Shown: positions 34,205-42,401 of the stretch, in pieces
Numbering within the stretch: position 1 is the stretch's first letter
How the letters are laid out: each line of letters begins with the position of its first letter
Source of the DNA: Methylomonas sp. EFPC3
Lineage (GTDB): Bacteria; Pseudomonadota; Gammaproteobacteria; Methylococcales; Methylomonadaceae
Reading direction: 5' to 3'
DNA length: 64,000 bases
Assembly (NCBI RefSeq): GCF_029643245.1
Contig: NZ_CP116398.1
Span: 2,294,001-2,358,000 of the forward strand
Translations under genes and position numbers: made by a program
Notes under the pieces: model-generated
The model's input: only the letters and a program-made list of their open reading frames with translations
Databases searched by the model: none
What the model was told of the DNA's origin: nothing

Positions 34205-36049
34205 ATGAAACGCTACGCCCCGGAACTCCAACAAACCGCCAAAGCGCTATATGTGCGCGGCTATGCGGTGCCCGAGATCGAGCGGGAAACCGGCGTGCCG
34301 ACGCGGACTTTGTACAAGTGGCGCGATGCGCAGGACTGGGACAGCTATTGCCCGCCGGATACGGTGGAGATTGCTTTGGCCAGGCGCATCAATGTGCTGG
34401 CGGAACGGGAGAACAAGACCGAAGCGGAGCTGGCCGAATTTACGGCGCTGACCAAAAATTTCGGAAATCTCAAAATAGAGCTGGCTAAGGCCTCGCTGAT
34501 AGAAGCCCAAGCAAATGCATTGGCTAGTGGCAGATCGTTGAATGTCGGCGTTCCTGGTGAGGCGAATTTTTCACAGCCGGCGGAAAAATCCGAGAAACCC
34601 GAGAAGCGCAAGAAGAAAACCCCGAAAAACGACGTCTCGGGCATCACACCGGAGATGTTGGACGACGCCAGGCGCAATCATCTGTTCAAAGACACCGACG
34701 AAAACAACAAAGAAGTTTGGCGCGGAGTATTTGATTATCAGGAGCTTTGGTACGCCCACCGGAACGACCGCATTCGACTAATTCTGAAAAGCCGGCAGAT
34801 CGGGGCAACCGCATATTTCGCATTCGAGGCGCTCGATAGATCAATAAGAACCGCCGAAAACTGCATTTTCCTGTCCGCCAGCCGCGACCAAGCCGAGGTA
34901 TTCAAAGCCTACATCATCGCCTATGCCAAAAATTGTTTCGACGTGGAGCTGAAAGGCCAGGGCGTGATCATCCTGTCCAACGGCGCCGAGCTGCGGTTTT
35001 TGTCCACCAACAGCACCACGGCGCAGAGTTACCACGGCCATCTGTACATCGACGAGGTGTTCTGGATACCCAATTACAAAAAGCTCAACAAGGTGGCCAG
35101 CGGGATGGCCGCGCACAAAAAGTGGCGGATCACCAAGTTCTCCACGCCGTCGGCGATCAGCCACGAGGCGTACGCGGAATGGTCCGGCGAGATTTATAAC
35201 CAGCGCCGCGCCGACAAGGACAAGGTGGAGTTCGACATCAGCCATGCCGCACTGACGAACGGCGCCTACGGCCCGGACAAAAAGTGGCGGCACATGGTGA
35301 CGGTGAAGGATGCCGAAGACCAAGGCTGCGACCTGTTCGACATCGACGAACTGATGGACGAATACAGCGAGGACGATTTCGCCAACTTGTTCATGTGCAA
35401 GTTTATCGACGACAGCCAATCGGTATTCTCGCTGTCCAAACTGCTGGCATGCACCGTGGAAGTGGATGAATGGCCGGACTACAAACCGGAACACGCCCGG
35501 CCGTTCGGCAATAAGCCGGTGGCGTTGGGCTACGACCCGAGCCGCACCCGCGACAATGCCAGCCTGGCGGCGCTGGCTATCCCGTTGGTGCCCGGCGAGG
35601 CCTGGCGGGTACTGCGCACCGACAGCTACCACGGCCAGAACTTTCAGTACCAAAGCAACCGGATCAAGGACGTGCGCGACACCCACAACGTGCAGCACAT
35701 CGGCATCGACACCACCGGCATCGGCCACGGTGTCTATGAGTTGGTGCAAGTGTGGTACCCGTCCGTCACGCCGATCCACTACAGCATGGACATGAAAACC
35801 AAGCTGGTCGTAAAAGCGCTGGACGTGATCGAGAACGCCCGCCTGAAGTACCGCGCCGGCGACCACGAGATCACCCGCGCCTTTCTGATGATTACCAAAA
35901 CCACCACCGGCAGCGGCCAGATCACCTACGCCAGCAACCGCAGCACCGAGGCCGGCCACGCCGATATCGCCTGGAGCATCATGCACGCCCTGCATTACGA
36001 ACCGATCGACAACAACGCGCGGAAAGCTACCGCAACCTTTAGCGACTAA
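34205..36049 (+). CDS. P: terminase large subunit, P2 P type
   Basis: 614 residues. N-terminal helix-turn-helix (19-40), a charged linker (about 120-145), the packaging ATPase with a Walker-A-like KSRQIGAT (195-202) and Walker B LYIDEVFW (280-287), then the nuclease domain (GYDPSRTRDNASLAAL and IGIDTTGIGHGVYELV). It cuts cos ends and pumps DNA into the head. Rightward operon P-lysozyme-Q. Confidence 0.94.
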   Translation: MKRYAPELQQTAKALYVRGYAVPEIERETGVPTRTLYKWRDAQDWDSYCPPDTVEIALARRINVLAERENKTEAELAEFTALTKNFGNLKIELAKASLIEAQANALASGRSLNVGVPGEANFSQPAEKSEKPEKRKKKTPKNDVSGITPEMLDDARRNHLFKDTDENNKEVWRGVFDYQELWYAHRNDRIRLILKSRQIGATAYFAFEALDRSIRTAENCIFLSASRDQAEVFKAYIIAYAKNCFDVELKGQGVIILSNGAELRFLSTNSTTAQSYHGHLYIDEVFWIPNYKKLNKVASGMAAHKKWRITKFSTPSAISHEAYAEWSGEIYNQRRADKDKVEFDISHAALTNGAYGPDKKWRHMVTVKDAEDQGCDLFDIDELMDEYSEDDFANLFMCKFIDDSQSVFSLSKLLACTVEVDEWPDYKPEHARPFGNKPVALGYDPSRTRDNASLAALAIPLVPGEAWRVLRTDSYHGQNFQYQSNRIKDVRDTHNVQHIGIDTTGIGHGVYELVQVWYPSVTPIHYSMDMKTKLVVKALDVIENARLKYRAGDHEITRAFLMITKTTTGSGQITYASNRSTEAGHADIAWSIMHALHYEPIDNNARKATATFSD

Positions 36050-36061
36050 CCGGAGACCGAC

Positions 36062-36568
36062 ATGATCAACGACCACCTCACCCTCAGCGATGCCGGCCGC
36101 CAATTGCTGTGCGGCATCGAAATCCTGCGCTTGAAACCCTACGACGACCAGACCGGCAAAGAGATTCGGGAATGGTGCCAGGGCGCGACCATCGGCTATG
36201 GCCATTTGATCCGGATCGACGAATGGGAGCGTTACCGCCACGGCATCGACACCGACAGCGCCGTCGCCCTGTTCGAAGCAGACCTGGCGCCGTTCGTCGC
36301 CAGCGTCCGCCGCAATATCCGCGTACCGCTGCAACCACAGCAGTTCGATGCGCTGGTGATGCTGGCGTACAACATCGGCAGGACCAACTTCGCCGACTCC
36401 AGCGTGGTGAAAATGGTCAACGATCCGCGCGCCGTGACCAAATTCCCGACCCTGGAAAAAGCCTGGAAGGCCTGGAACAAATCCCAGGGCCGCATCAGTA
36501 ACGGCCTGATCAACCGCCGCCGCTGCGAGCTGGACGTGTACCAACGCGGCATTTATAAACGCTGGTAA
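36062..36568 (+). CDS. phage lysozyme (GH24 endolysin)
   Basis: 168 residues with the T4-type catalytic block: E20, D28/D29 and T43 in GATIGYGH. LVMLAYNIGRTNF and SNGLINRRRCELDVYQRG are family signatures. It cuts peptidoglycan at lysis. No signal peptide is seen, so it depends on the holin. Placing it between P and Q is unlike P2. Confidence 0.92.
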   Translation: MINDHLTLSDAGRQLLCGIEILRLKPYDDQTGKEIREWCQGATIGYGHLIRIDEWERYRHGIDTDSAVALFEADLAPFVASVRRNIRVPLQPQQFDALVMLAYNIGRTNFADSSVVKMVNDPRAVTKFPTLEKAWKAWNKSQGRISNGLINRRRCELDVYQRGIYKRW

Positions 36569-36577
36569 GGGGCGGCC

Positions 36578-37603
36578 ATGTCGGAAACACTCGAAACCAA
36601 AAGCGGCAGGTCGCTGGCATTTTCATTCGGCGACCCGGAGCCGGTATTGTCCAACCGGCTGACCGATTACCTGGGCGTGTTCCTGGACATCGGCGGCGCT
36701 TATTACCGGCCGCCGGTGGATTTGACCGGACTGGCGGATTTGATGAACGCCAACGCCTACCACGGCCCGATCCTGCACTTTAAGGCCAATATGGTGGCCA
36801 AGTGGTTTGTGCGCAGGCCGCTGCTGGATACCGTGAGCTTGCGCCGGCTGGCGCTGGATTACGCGGTATTCGGCAACGCCTACCCGCAACTGTTCTTCAA
36901 TCGACTCGGCAAATTGGTGCGCATCGGCTGGCAGCCGGCGATCAGCATGCGCGCGACCAAAGACCCGGCCGTGTTTGTGAAATTGCGCAGTACCGCCGAC
37001 CCAGGCTACGCCACGCAAAATTACCTCGAGTTTAGGCCCGGCGAAGTTCTGCAACTGAAGGAATACGACGTCAAACAAGGCATCTACGGCGTGCCGCAAT
37101 ACCTGGGCGGGATCCAGTCGGTGCTGCTGTCCGAGGATTCCACGCTATTCCGCCGCAAGTTCTTTTTAAACGGCGCCCACATGGGCTACATCCTGGTGAC
37201 GACCGACGCCGGCCTGGACCCGGAAACCGCCGAGCAGATCGAGAAAAAGGTGCGGGAATCCAAAGGCCCCGGCAACTTCCGCAGCTTGTATTTGAATATC
37301 CCGCGATCAAGCAACAAAGAGCCGGTGCAAGTCATTCCGGTCGGCCAGTTCGGCAGCAAGGACGAATACCAGGCCATCAAGGACGTGACCCAAGAGGAAA
37401 TGCTGATCATGCACCGCTGCTACCCCGGGTTGGTCCCGGCGCTGCCGGCCAACGTCGGCGGCTTCGGCGACCTGGAGAAGTCGATGCGGGTGTACTACGA
37501 GATGGAAGTGACGGCGATGCAGCAGGTGTTTTTAGCATTGAACGAAATGCTGGGCGTGCCGGCCGTGCAGTTCCGCGAGCCGGACTGGAAACAGGCCGCC
37601 TGA
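36578..37603 (+). CDS. Q: portal protein, P2 Q type
   Basis: 341 residues, normal for P2 gpQ. FSFGDPEPVLSNRLTDYLGV, HGPILHFKANMVAKWFV, YAVFGNAYPQLFFNRLGK and HRCYPGLVPALP are family blocks. Forms the dodecameric DNA gate of the head. Confidence 0.94.
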   Translation: MSETLETKSGRSLAFSFGDPEPVLSNRLTDYLGVFLDIGGAYYRPPVDLTGLADLMNANAYHGPILHFKANMVAKWFVRRPLLDTVSLRRLALDYAVFGNAYPQLFFNRLGKLVRIGWQPAISMRATKDPAVFVKLRSTADPGYATQNYLEFRPGEVLQLKEYDVKQGIYGVPQYLGGIQSVLLSEDSTLFRRKFFLNGAHMGYILVTTDAGLDPETAEQIEKKVRESKGPGNFRSLYLNIPRSSNKEPVQVIPVGQFGSKDEYQAIKDVTQEEMLIMHRCYPGLVPALPANVGGFGDLEKSMRVYYEMEVTAMQQVFLALNEMLGVPAVQFREPDWKQAA

Positions 37604-37604
37604 C

Positions 37605-37925
37605 ATGGGCGAGGTGCATATCGAAGTGAAGCAAGCGGTGGTGCGGCGCTATGCCGACAAGCTGCACTACGCCGACGCCGATCCATTTAACCTGGTCTGC
37701 ACGCTCGATTTCATCGGTCGCAGCGAAGCGCAAATCAGCGCCGATCTAGCGTGTCCGGATAACCCCATCACCCGCGCCGATCTGCGCGAACTACGCCGGC
37801 AGTTGGTAGCCGATTACGCCGTTCGTCGACTCTATTGCTGGCGCATCAAGGACGCCGCGCCGCCGTATCCCGGCCGCATTCTGCGCGAGGATGGGCCGCT
37901 GGTGTATTGGGAGATGGTGTTATGA
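37605..37925 (+). CDS. 106-aa protein of unknown function after Q
   Basis: Starts 1 bp after the Q stop. Helical, charged (ADLRELRRQLVADYAVRRLY) and ends in LREDGPLVYWEMVL. The stop overlaps the next ATG. No family recognised. Confidence 0.6.
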   Translation: MGEVHIEVKQAVVRRYADKLHYADADPFNLVCTLDFIGRSEAQISADLACPDNPITRADLRELRRQLVADYAVRRLYCWRIKDAAPPYPGRILREDGPLVYWEMVL

Positions 37926-38095
37926 AACAGTTGCTATTCAGCGGCAGCGCCGCGATCGTGGCCGTCTGCATTTGCCTGGCGATGGAAGCGATCCACCTGA
38001 GCGGCATCGTTATCGGCCACGTCGGCGGCCGCTGTATCTCGGCCCGGCGGCAGTTGGCCGGCGTGTTCGAGTGGCGGTTGGGTTGCTGGCGGTGA
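37922..38095 (+). CDS. 57-aa membrane protein, possible lysis accessory
   Basis: ATG overlaps the stop of the previous gene. One N-terminal membrane helix (SGSAAIVAVCICLAMEAI), then a basic tail. With the next gene, a lipoprotein starting in a GTGA overlap, it resembles a spanin pair in layout, but it lacks the long coiled coil of normal inner-membrane spanins. Confidence 0.5.
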   Translation: MKQLLFSGSAAIVAVCICLAMEAIHLSGIVIGHVGGRCISARRQLAGVFEWRLGCWR

Positions 38096-38313
38096 CGGCG
38101 GCACGGCGGCTGGCGGCCGGATTGGTGCTAATGGCGGCCGCCAGCGGCTGTCCGCAAGCGCCGGTAAAAACCGGCTGCCAAGGGCCGCGGCCGATGCCGC
38201 AATTTACCCGCGTCGACTGCCGCATGCTGCCGGTACCGCATCAATGGTATTTGCCGGCGGAGCGGTGGGCGGACGCGGCAACCGCGCCCGCCCGCTCGAT
38301 TAGCCGGCTTTAG
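38092..38313 (+). CDS. 73-aa lipoprotein, candidate outer-membrane spanin
   Basis: Starts at GTG 38092, overlapping the stop of the membrane protein. Signal sequence MTAARRLAAGLVLMAAASGC with the lipobox cysteine at residue 20, then a proline-containing tail (CPQAPVKTGCQGPRPMP). Size and tail fit an Rz1-like spanin. It converges with a leftward gene, overlapping its end. Confidence 0.5.
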   Translation: MTAARRLAAGLVLMAAASGCPQAPVKTGCQGPRPMPQFTRVDCRMLPVPHQWYLPAERWADAATAPARSISRL

Positions 38314-38539
38314 TAAAGCCAACCTCCTTAAACATCTCCCGCACCTCGTCCAATATCGCCTTTTCCCGCTCGATGATCGGGTCAATGATGTAGGACAGTT
38401 CCGAAAGCTCTATCGCATTGGCGCCCGGCGTTTGGCCGTTGAGCAGGCCGGTGACGCAGCGCAGGGCAATGATTTCGCTTTCCATCGCTTCCATGCGGTC
38501 CATGATTTGGCTTTTCAGGCCGGCGAGTGTGGCGCTCAT
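38300..38539 (-). CDS. 79-aa coiled-coil protein
   Basis: From ATG 38539 in an ATGA overlap with the upstream antirepressor. Helical throughout (LAGLKSQIMDRMEAMESEI and IIEREKAILDEVREMFKE). No family known; probably works with the antirepressor gene. Confidence 0.55.
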   Translation of the reverse strand: MSATLAGLKSQIMDRMEAMESEIIALRCVTGLLNGQTPGANAIELSELSYIIDPIIEREKAILDEVREMFKEVGFTKAG

Positions 38540-39114
38540 GACTCGGCTCCTACAGTTAACGCGGCTTGGCCGGCGTTGCTGAACAGGTCGAGCTGTTTGT
38601 AATCCTTGCCCAGCAGTTGCAGATCCGGCATTTTGCGGCCGACCAGGTTGCACAGGTCGCGCAGCTCGGCGGCCAGCAGTTTGAACAGCATCGCGTCCTT
38701 GGTTTCGGTCAGGCGGGTGGTAACGTCGACGATTTGCTTGGAATACGCCAGGCGTTCCCTGGCGTCGATGCTGCCGAAGAAGCCGTTTTTGCGCAGTTGC
38801 GGCAACACCTCTTCGCAGACCCAGTTGGCGAAGGCTTCGGCTTTGGGTTTGTTGGAGCGGAAGATGAGTTTGTAGACGCCGGCTTCGTTGATGAATATGG
38901 CTTCTCGGTCGCCTTTTATGGTCGGTTGATAGCCGACCATAACCCATGTTTGAGGCATGTTGCCCAGCGTTTTTGAGCCGCCGCACCACGAAATTTCGAG
39001 AGCTAAGCAGACATCTTTTGCGCTAAACCAGACGTCGCCGTTCTCGTCGACGGCGGTTCCTACGAATTGATCGGCAAACGCGAAACCGTTTGCCAGAGTT
39101 TTGAATTCAGACAT
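38536..39114 (-). CDS. BRO-family antirepressor
   Basis: 192 residues from ATG 39114 with GGAGA upstream. BRO-N domain: VWFSAKDVCLALEIS, then IFINEAGVYKLIFRSNKPKA, then FANWVCEEVLPQLRKNGFFG. The C-terminal half (LLAAELRDLCNLVGRKMPD) is helical. Such proteins bind or displace phage repressors. It is transcribed alone, away from the 39.1-39.5 kb control region. Confidence 0.82.
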   Translation of the reverse strand: MSEFKTLANGFAFADQFVGTAVDENGDVWFSAKDVCLALEISWCGGSKTLGNMPQTWVMVGYQPTIKGDREAIFINEAGVYKLIFRSNKPKAEAFANWVCEEVLPQLRKNGFFGSIDARERLAYSKQIVDVTTRLTETKDAMLFKLLAAELRDLCNLVGRKMPDLQLLGKDYKQLDLFSNAGQAALTVGAES

Positions 39115-39260
39115 GATTGTCTCCGTGACTATTGGTTTAAAACCGACAACCATGAGACCAAGCATGGGTGCCGGGCTGAACAGGTTGGTCTACCGGAGTC
39201 ACGACCCGGCCAGCCTTGCGGCTGCCTGCCCAGCCCGACATAACGAAGGGCCGAACGCTG

Positions 39261-39295
39261 CGCACAAAAAAACCGCTGGTAAGGCGGTTGTGCGC
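39261..39295 (-). terminator. probable rho-independent terminator, leftward
   Basis: On the minus strand CCGC-CTTACCA-GCGG is followed by seven T. An outer GCGCACA/TGTGCGC pair encloses stem and T-run. It could stop leftward readthrough before the antirepressor gene. Confidence 0.55.
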
Positions 39296-39396
39296 CATGA
39301 CTTTCCGGGAGACCAATCCCAGGCACTGGATTTTGCCAGTGCTATTTCAGATTAGGCCCGGAAAAACCGTTTGTCAACAAGCATTTGACGGAGGGA

Positions 39397-39422
39397 TTTT
39401 ACACCTAAAAACAGGTGTAAAA
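39397..39422. promoter_or_regulatory. operator-like palindrome TTTTACACCT-N6-AGGTGTAAAA
   Basis: Perfect 10-bp arms separated by AAAAAC, about 95 bp upstream of the 39516 gene. The core ACACCT-N6-AGGTGT recurs with the same spacing at 40365-40382, so both are probably sites for one dimeric regulator. Confidence 0.7.
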
Positions 39423-39515
39423 ACTGGGCTTTTTCACCCTTTTTGTGTGGTGAAATTGTTGCGCCGCCTTGCTACAGTGTTAGGCTGTTTTTACTGCCGA
39501 TTTGAGGAGGTTGGC

Positions 39516-40052
39516 ATGAACGAACGAGCGCCTTATCAAAAGGCTATCGGTGCCGGGCATTTGATGAAAATCAATTACGATCATAAAGGCGGCAAAATCA
39601 TTGCCGGCGTTATTCGCCCTTTGCGCTTCAACGATAAAGGCAAGCTGATTGCCTACAATTACACCAGCGATAGCGAACGCATCTTAGAACTGAAACATAT
39701 CACTGACATTCTCCCCTTTCAGCCGCAGTTCGTTAGCGGTGAAGAACCGGAATCAGTTAAAAATTTTCGCTGGCTGGTCAGTAAAAGCGTGATTCCACTG
39801 TGGGAAAACGGCTGGCTTATCAATACCAACGATGAATATTTAGGTATTTACCCAAGATCGAAAGACGATACCACGGAAACCAGCAAAGGCTACGCAGACC
39901 AAGCCGCCTATATGCAGTACATCAAAAGCAACCACCATCAGTTTCATGTTTGGTTCAAGGATGGCCGTTATTTTAGATTTAGCGCCTTTTCCGATGGATT
40001 GAATCAAATCATGAAGTTTGCCGACGATCATCCGCAAATAATAAAGCCATGA
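39516..40052 (+). CDS. 178-aa protein of unknown function
   Basis: ATG 39516 follows TTGAGGAGG. Beta-rich N-terminal half (MKINYDHKGGKIIAGVIRPL, ILELKHITDILPF) recalls WYL-like ligand-sensing modules, but only weakly. The stop overlaps the next gene. Controlled by the palindrome at 39397. Confidence 0.55.
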   Translation: MNERAPYQKAIGAGHLMKINYDHKGGKIIAGVIRPLRFNDKGKLIAYNYTSDSERILELKHITDILPFQPQFVSGEEPESVKNFRWLVSKSVIPLWENGWLINTNDEYLGIYPRSKDDTTETSKGYADQAAYMQYIKSNHHQFHVWFKDGRYFRFSAFSDGLNQIMKFADDHPQIIKP

Positions 40053-40372
40053 CAATTAGGCGTGAGGCACGGTCTTTGAAAGATTTATGCGCGCATTACG
40101 ATCTGTCGCTCAATCCGTCCAGCATTGGAAAGGCATTGGTAAATACCGGTGTCATGCGTGAAATCAGTTACCTGTCTACTACCGGATCGGGCGAAGAAAA
40201 GCAGTTCAAGGAAATAGTCCCGGATTATCTTGAATTTGGTGTTAATAGAAAAACCATGCATGAGTTCAAGACTGAACCGAGATTCTATATCGATAAATTT
40301 CCACAACTGCTGGAAATTGCCGTTAAACAAATTCAGTTGGAACTGGATCAGGTAAAAGGCCTAAACACCTGA
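40049..40372 (+). CDS. 107-aa protein of unknown function
   Basis: 4-bp overlap with the preceding gene. N-terminus SLKDLCAHYDLSLNPSSIGK looks like a helix-turn-helix, with a helical end (LLEIAVKQIQLELDQVKG). Possibly a regulator acting with its operon partner. Confidence 0.5.
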   Translation: MTIRREARSLKDLCAHYDLSLNPSSIGKALVNTGVMREISYLSTTGSGEEKQFKEIVPDYLEFGVNRKTMHEFKTEPRFYIDKFPQLLEIAVKQIQLELDQVKGLNT

Positions 40373-40394
40373 ATCTAGGTGTAAATGCTATAAT
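40365..40394 (+). promoter_or_regulatory. operator plus extended -10 promoter of the Ogr-like gene
   Basis: ACACCT-GAATCT-AGGTGT (40365-40382) directly precedes TGC-TATAAT (-10 at 40389-40394 with the extended TGn). A bound regulator would cover the -35 position. Transcription would start about 20 bp before the 40422 gene. Confidence 0.7.
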
Positions 40395-40421
40395 ATCGCC
40401 AAAACTTGAGGAGGTTTTGGC

Positions 40422-40676
40422 GTGAAAGTTCAGTGTCCGCATTGCTTGTCTAAGGCCAGAATCACCTCGCGCAACGAGATCACCACCACAGTGGCCGATC
40501 TGTATTGCCAGTGCATGAATACCCAAGCTTGCGGGGCGTCGTTTGTGATGACGCTGGGCTTTTCCCGCTACCTTAACCCACCCCTCACCAGCACCCAGCG
40601 CCTGGCGGCGCACATCATCGGATCGTTGACCAAGGCTCAGCGGCAGGAATTGCTGCAGGGCGATTTGTTTCATTGA
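40422..40676 (+). CDS. ogr: Ogr/Delta-like late gene activator
   Basis: 84 residues, GTG start after GAGGAGG. Zinc-finger pattern C5-x2-C8 (CPHC) and C-x4-C (CMNTQACGASF) is that of P2 Ogr and P4 Delta, which bind upstream of P2 late promoters and contact RNA polymerase alpha. It fits the P2-type head operons, which start divergently at 34.1 kb. Confidence 0.82.
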   Translation: MKVQCPHCLSKARITSRNEITTTVADLYCQCMNTQACGASFVMTLGFSRYLNPPLTSTQRLAAHIIGSLTKAQRQELLQGDLFH

Positions 40677-40807
40677 TACGGCGACCAATCCGGATCGCTT
40701 TCTTTCATCGCCAAGGTGTACCAATGTAACTGCGCAAAAAACTGCCGCCGGGCCTGGGCTTGCAGCCACAGCAGCCGGTAAAACAGTTCGACGTGGGCGT
40801 TCATCAT
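40670..40807 (-). CDS. 45-aa small protein
   Basis: Frame from ATG 40807 (or 40804) to the TGA at 40670-40672. Product MMNAHVELFYRLLWLQAQAR, then RQFFAQLHWYTLAMKESDPD, then WSPYQ. The start overlaps the stop of the next upstream gene, and its end overlaps the Ogr-like gene tail to tail. Too short for a confident call, but the coupled layout supports it. Confidence 0.45.
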   Translation of the reverse strand: MMNAHVELFYRLLWLQAQARRQFFAQLHWYTLAMKESDPDWSPYQ

Positions 40808-41094
40808 CAAAATACCCGCCCGGCATTCCTGATATTTTCAAACACTTCGAATGCTGCCGTGCGCTGATCGCCGACAGGCAGTAAAGTGCAGTAGTCGTGC
40901 CAGGCCTTTTCCGCTTCTTTCAGTTTGCGGTTGGCGATGTCTTGATAGACCGGGATCAATTCTTCTTCCGGTACTAGCCGTTTATCGCGGCACAGGTCTG
41001 GATGAAAGCGGACAAAGCCGGAGCAAGGCCTGGCGTTTTTTCTGATGATATCCGGATCGTCGCCGCAAAGGCTGGTACAGTCGCAGTTTTTCAT
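40807..41094 (-). CDS. 95-aa cysteine-rich early protein
   Basis: Six cysteines, five in the first 35 residues (NCDCTSLC, ARPCSGFV, PDLCRDK) and one in HDYCTLL. A helical end follows. Unknown function. Near the end of the leftward early operon. Confidence 0.55.
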   Translation of the reverse strand: MKNCDCTSLCGDDPDIIRKNARPCSGFVRFHPDLCRDKRLVPEEELIPVYQDIANRKLKEAEKAWHDYCTLLPVGDQRTAAFEVFENIRNAGRVF

Positions 41095-41096
41095 GG

Positions 41097-41324
41097 CTAT
41101 TTATCCAACGAGTTATACACGCGGCGATCCACTACGAACGAGGTCGGCAGGTAGTGGTTTTCGTCTTTGTCCTTGATGGCGGCCGGATCGAACAGCCTGG
41201 CGTTGCCGATATCCTGCGCCATGCCCAGGTTGGCCGCGGATTGCTCCAGGTCTTTCAGGCGGGCGCCGTAGCGGTTGAAGTAGTGGATGATGTAGTCGCC
41301 GGTTTTTAGGGGTTTGTTGCTCAT
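41097..41324 (-). CDS. 75-aa early protein of unknown function
   Basis: Begins MSNKPLKTGDYIIHYFNRYG and contains DENHYLPTSFVVDRRVYNSL. Two bp from the next gene. No motif recognised. Confidence 0.5.
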   Translation of the reverse strand: MSNKPLKTGDYIIHYFNRYGARLKDLEQSAANLGMAQDIGNARLFDPAAIKDKDENHYLPTSFVVDRRVYNSLDK

Positions 41325-41331
41325 GGTTACC

Positions 41332-41556
41332 TCAAAAAATCGATGTTTGAATGCCGTCCGTTTTCGGCTTGGTAGCGTTTAACGGACGGCCTAATTGACG
41401 CTTGATTTCATCGCGCCAGACTTTGTATGGGTGATATTTCCGTTCGCCGAAGGGATATGCATCTGCCAAGGCTTTACGCAGTTTCGTAGGATCATCTGTG
41501 CCGACGGCACGAATGACGTCGGCAATGATCGGTGCAACGGTTTGGCGCCAGGTCAC
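41332..41556 (-). CDS. 74-aa early protein
   Basis: Helical N-terminus (TVAPIIADVIRAVGTDDPTK), then LRKALADAYPFGERKYHPYKVWRD split over the centre, ending KTDGIQTSIF. Such short proteins recur in beta/gammaproteobacterial prophages, function unknown. Confidence 0.55.
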   Translation of the reverse strand: MTWRQTVAPIIADVIRAVGTDDPTKLRKALADAYPFGERKYHPYKVWRDEIKRQLGRPLNATKPKTDGIQTSIF

Positions 41557-41559
41557 GGC

Positions 41560-42126
41560 TTACTCCGTCGTTTCCAAGGCCAGGCCTTTGGCGGCTTTGG
41601 CGTTTTGTCGGGCTTGCCAGTGTTCCTTCGGCAATGAGGTGATGCGCTCTAACTCGTTGCGCTCTTCGGCGTCGGCGTTGACTTGCAGGTGTTCTGCCAG
41701 GGCCAGCAATGCCACGCCGACTTGGCCGATTTCCTGGGCGACGTCGCCGGCAGGCTTGGTGTAGACGTGATCCACCAACTCTTTGATGTCTTCTGGAAAC
41801 ATGTGCGTCGCCTGGGCCAGTTCGATCGCTTCTTCCATAAAGCGGGCGATGCGTTCTGCCGTGACGGAAGCGGTTCGTTTTCCGAAGGTGGCGTTGGCCC
41901 ATTGCAGGATGGCGGCTTGGCGGTCGGCTCTGTTGGAAAACGCTTTTGTAGGTTTTCGGACGCTTCTCAATCTATCCAGCAATATTTCAGTATGTCTAAT
42001 CGATTGTTTTAAGGCGCGTTCGGCTTCATCAATTTTGGCGAGGTGTATTTCATCCAGCGTTAAATCAATCGCATCTCTAACGCAGTCGGCTATGTCGGCA
42101 ATGCCACAAAAATCTGTTGCTTTCAT
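41560..42126 (-). CDS. MazG-like/DUF550 nucleotide pyrophosphohydrolase-type protein
   Basis: 188 residues from ATG 42126 with GAGGAG upstream. The C-terminal part shows the MazG-like pattern ERIARFMEEAIELAQ with later DVAQEIGQVGVALLALAEHL, providing acidic metal ligands (EExxE and E..). DUF550 proteins in phages hydrolyse dNTPs. The N-terminal 80 residues form a coiled coil. No purZ or other modified-base gene is present, so a nucleotide-pool role is only a guess. Confidence 0.6.
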   Translation of the reverse strand: MKATDFCGIADIADCVRDAIDLTLDEIHLAKIDEAERALKQSIRHTEILLDRLRSVRKPTKAFSNRADRQAAILQWANATFGKRTASVTAERIARFMEEAIELAQATHMFPEDIKELVDHVYTKPAGDVAQEIGQVGVALLALAEHLQVNADAEERNELERITSLPKEHWQARQNAKAAKGLALETTE

Positions 42127-42181
42127 TTTGTTTCTCCTCAAGTTTTGGTTTTTGTGTGGTACGCGGTGCGTACCCTACGAT

Positions 42182-42382
42182 TTAAAACGGCAGGTCATCA
42201 GTTTCGTGATCGATCCAGGTCACATCTGTTCGTTTCACAGTCGCTATCGATTTAAGTACGTGAAATTCTCCGCCGTGTTTTCTGGTTAATCGCTCGGCTT
42301 CTTGCTTGGCTGATTCAATAGTTGAGTGTTTGAACGTAGGTGAACATCCGTTTTCGCACCAAACCATAAAAAATTCGTACAT
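42182..42382 (-). CDS. 66-aa early protein of unknown function
   Basis: MYEFFMVWCENGCSPTFKHS, then ESAKQEAERLTRKHGGEFHV. Small alpha/beta protein without known motif, between the primase gene and the MazG-like gene. Confidence 0.5.
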   Translation of the reverse strand: MYEFFMVWCENGCSPTFKHSTIESAKQEAERLTRKHGGEFHVLKSIATVKRTDVTWIDHETDDLPF

Positions 42383-42401
42383 TTATCCTCCTAATTAAAA
42401 A

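Larger units (their letters stand above)
39115..39515. promoter_or_regulatory. control region between antirepressor and 39516 gene
   Basis: About 400 bp without a gene. Holds a minus-strand terminator (39261-39295), a GCACTGG/CCAGTGC hairpin (39323-39342), an operator-like palindrome (39397-39422) and a second inverted repeat TTTCACC-N10-GGTGAAA (39432-39455). Promoters of the two divergent genes should lie here. Confidence 0.55.

Noticed and set aside
34841-36544. 567-codon minus-strand frame opposite terminase P and lysozyme
   Set aside because: Shadow of two clear genes. The GC-rich codon pattern of P leaves the opposite strand open; the product has no domain.
41560-42126. MazG-like gene as a sign of 2-aminoadenine (Z) DNA
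   Set aside because: No purZ, datZ or dedicated polymerase in the prophage. DUF550 proteins are common without base replacement.
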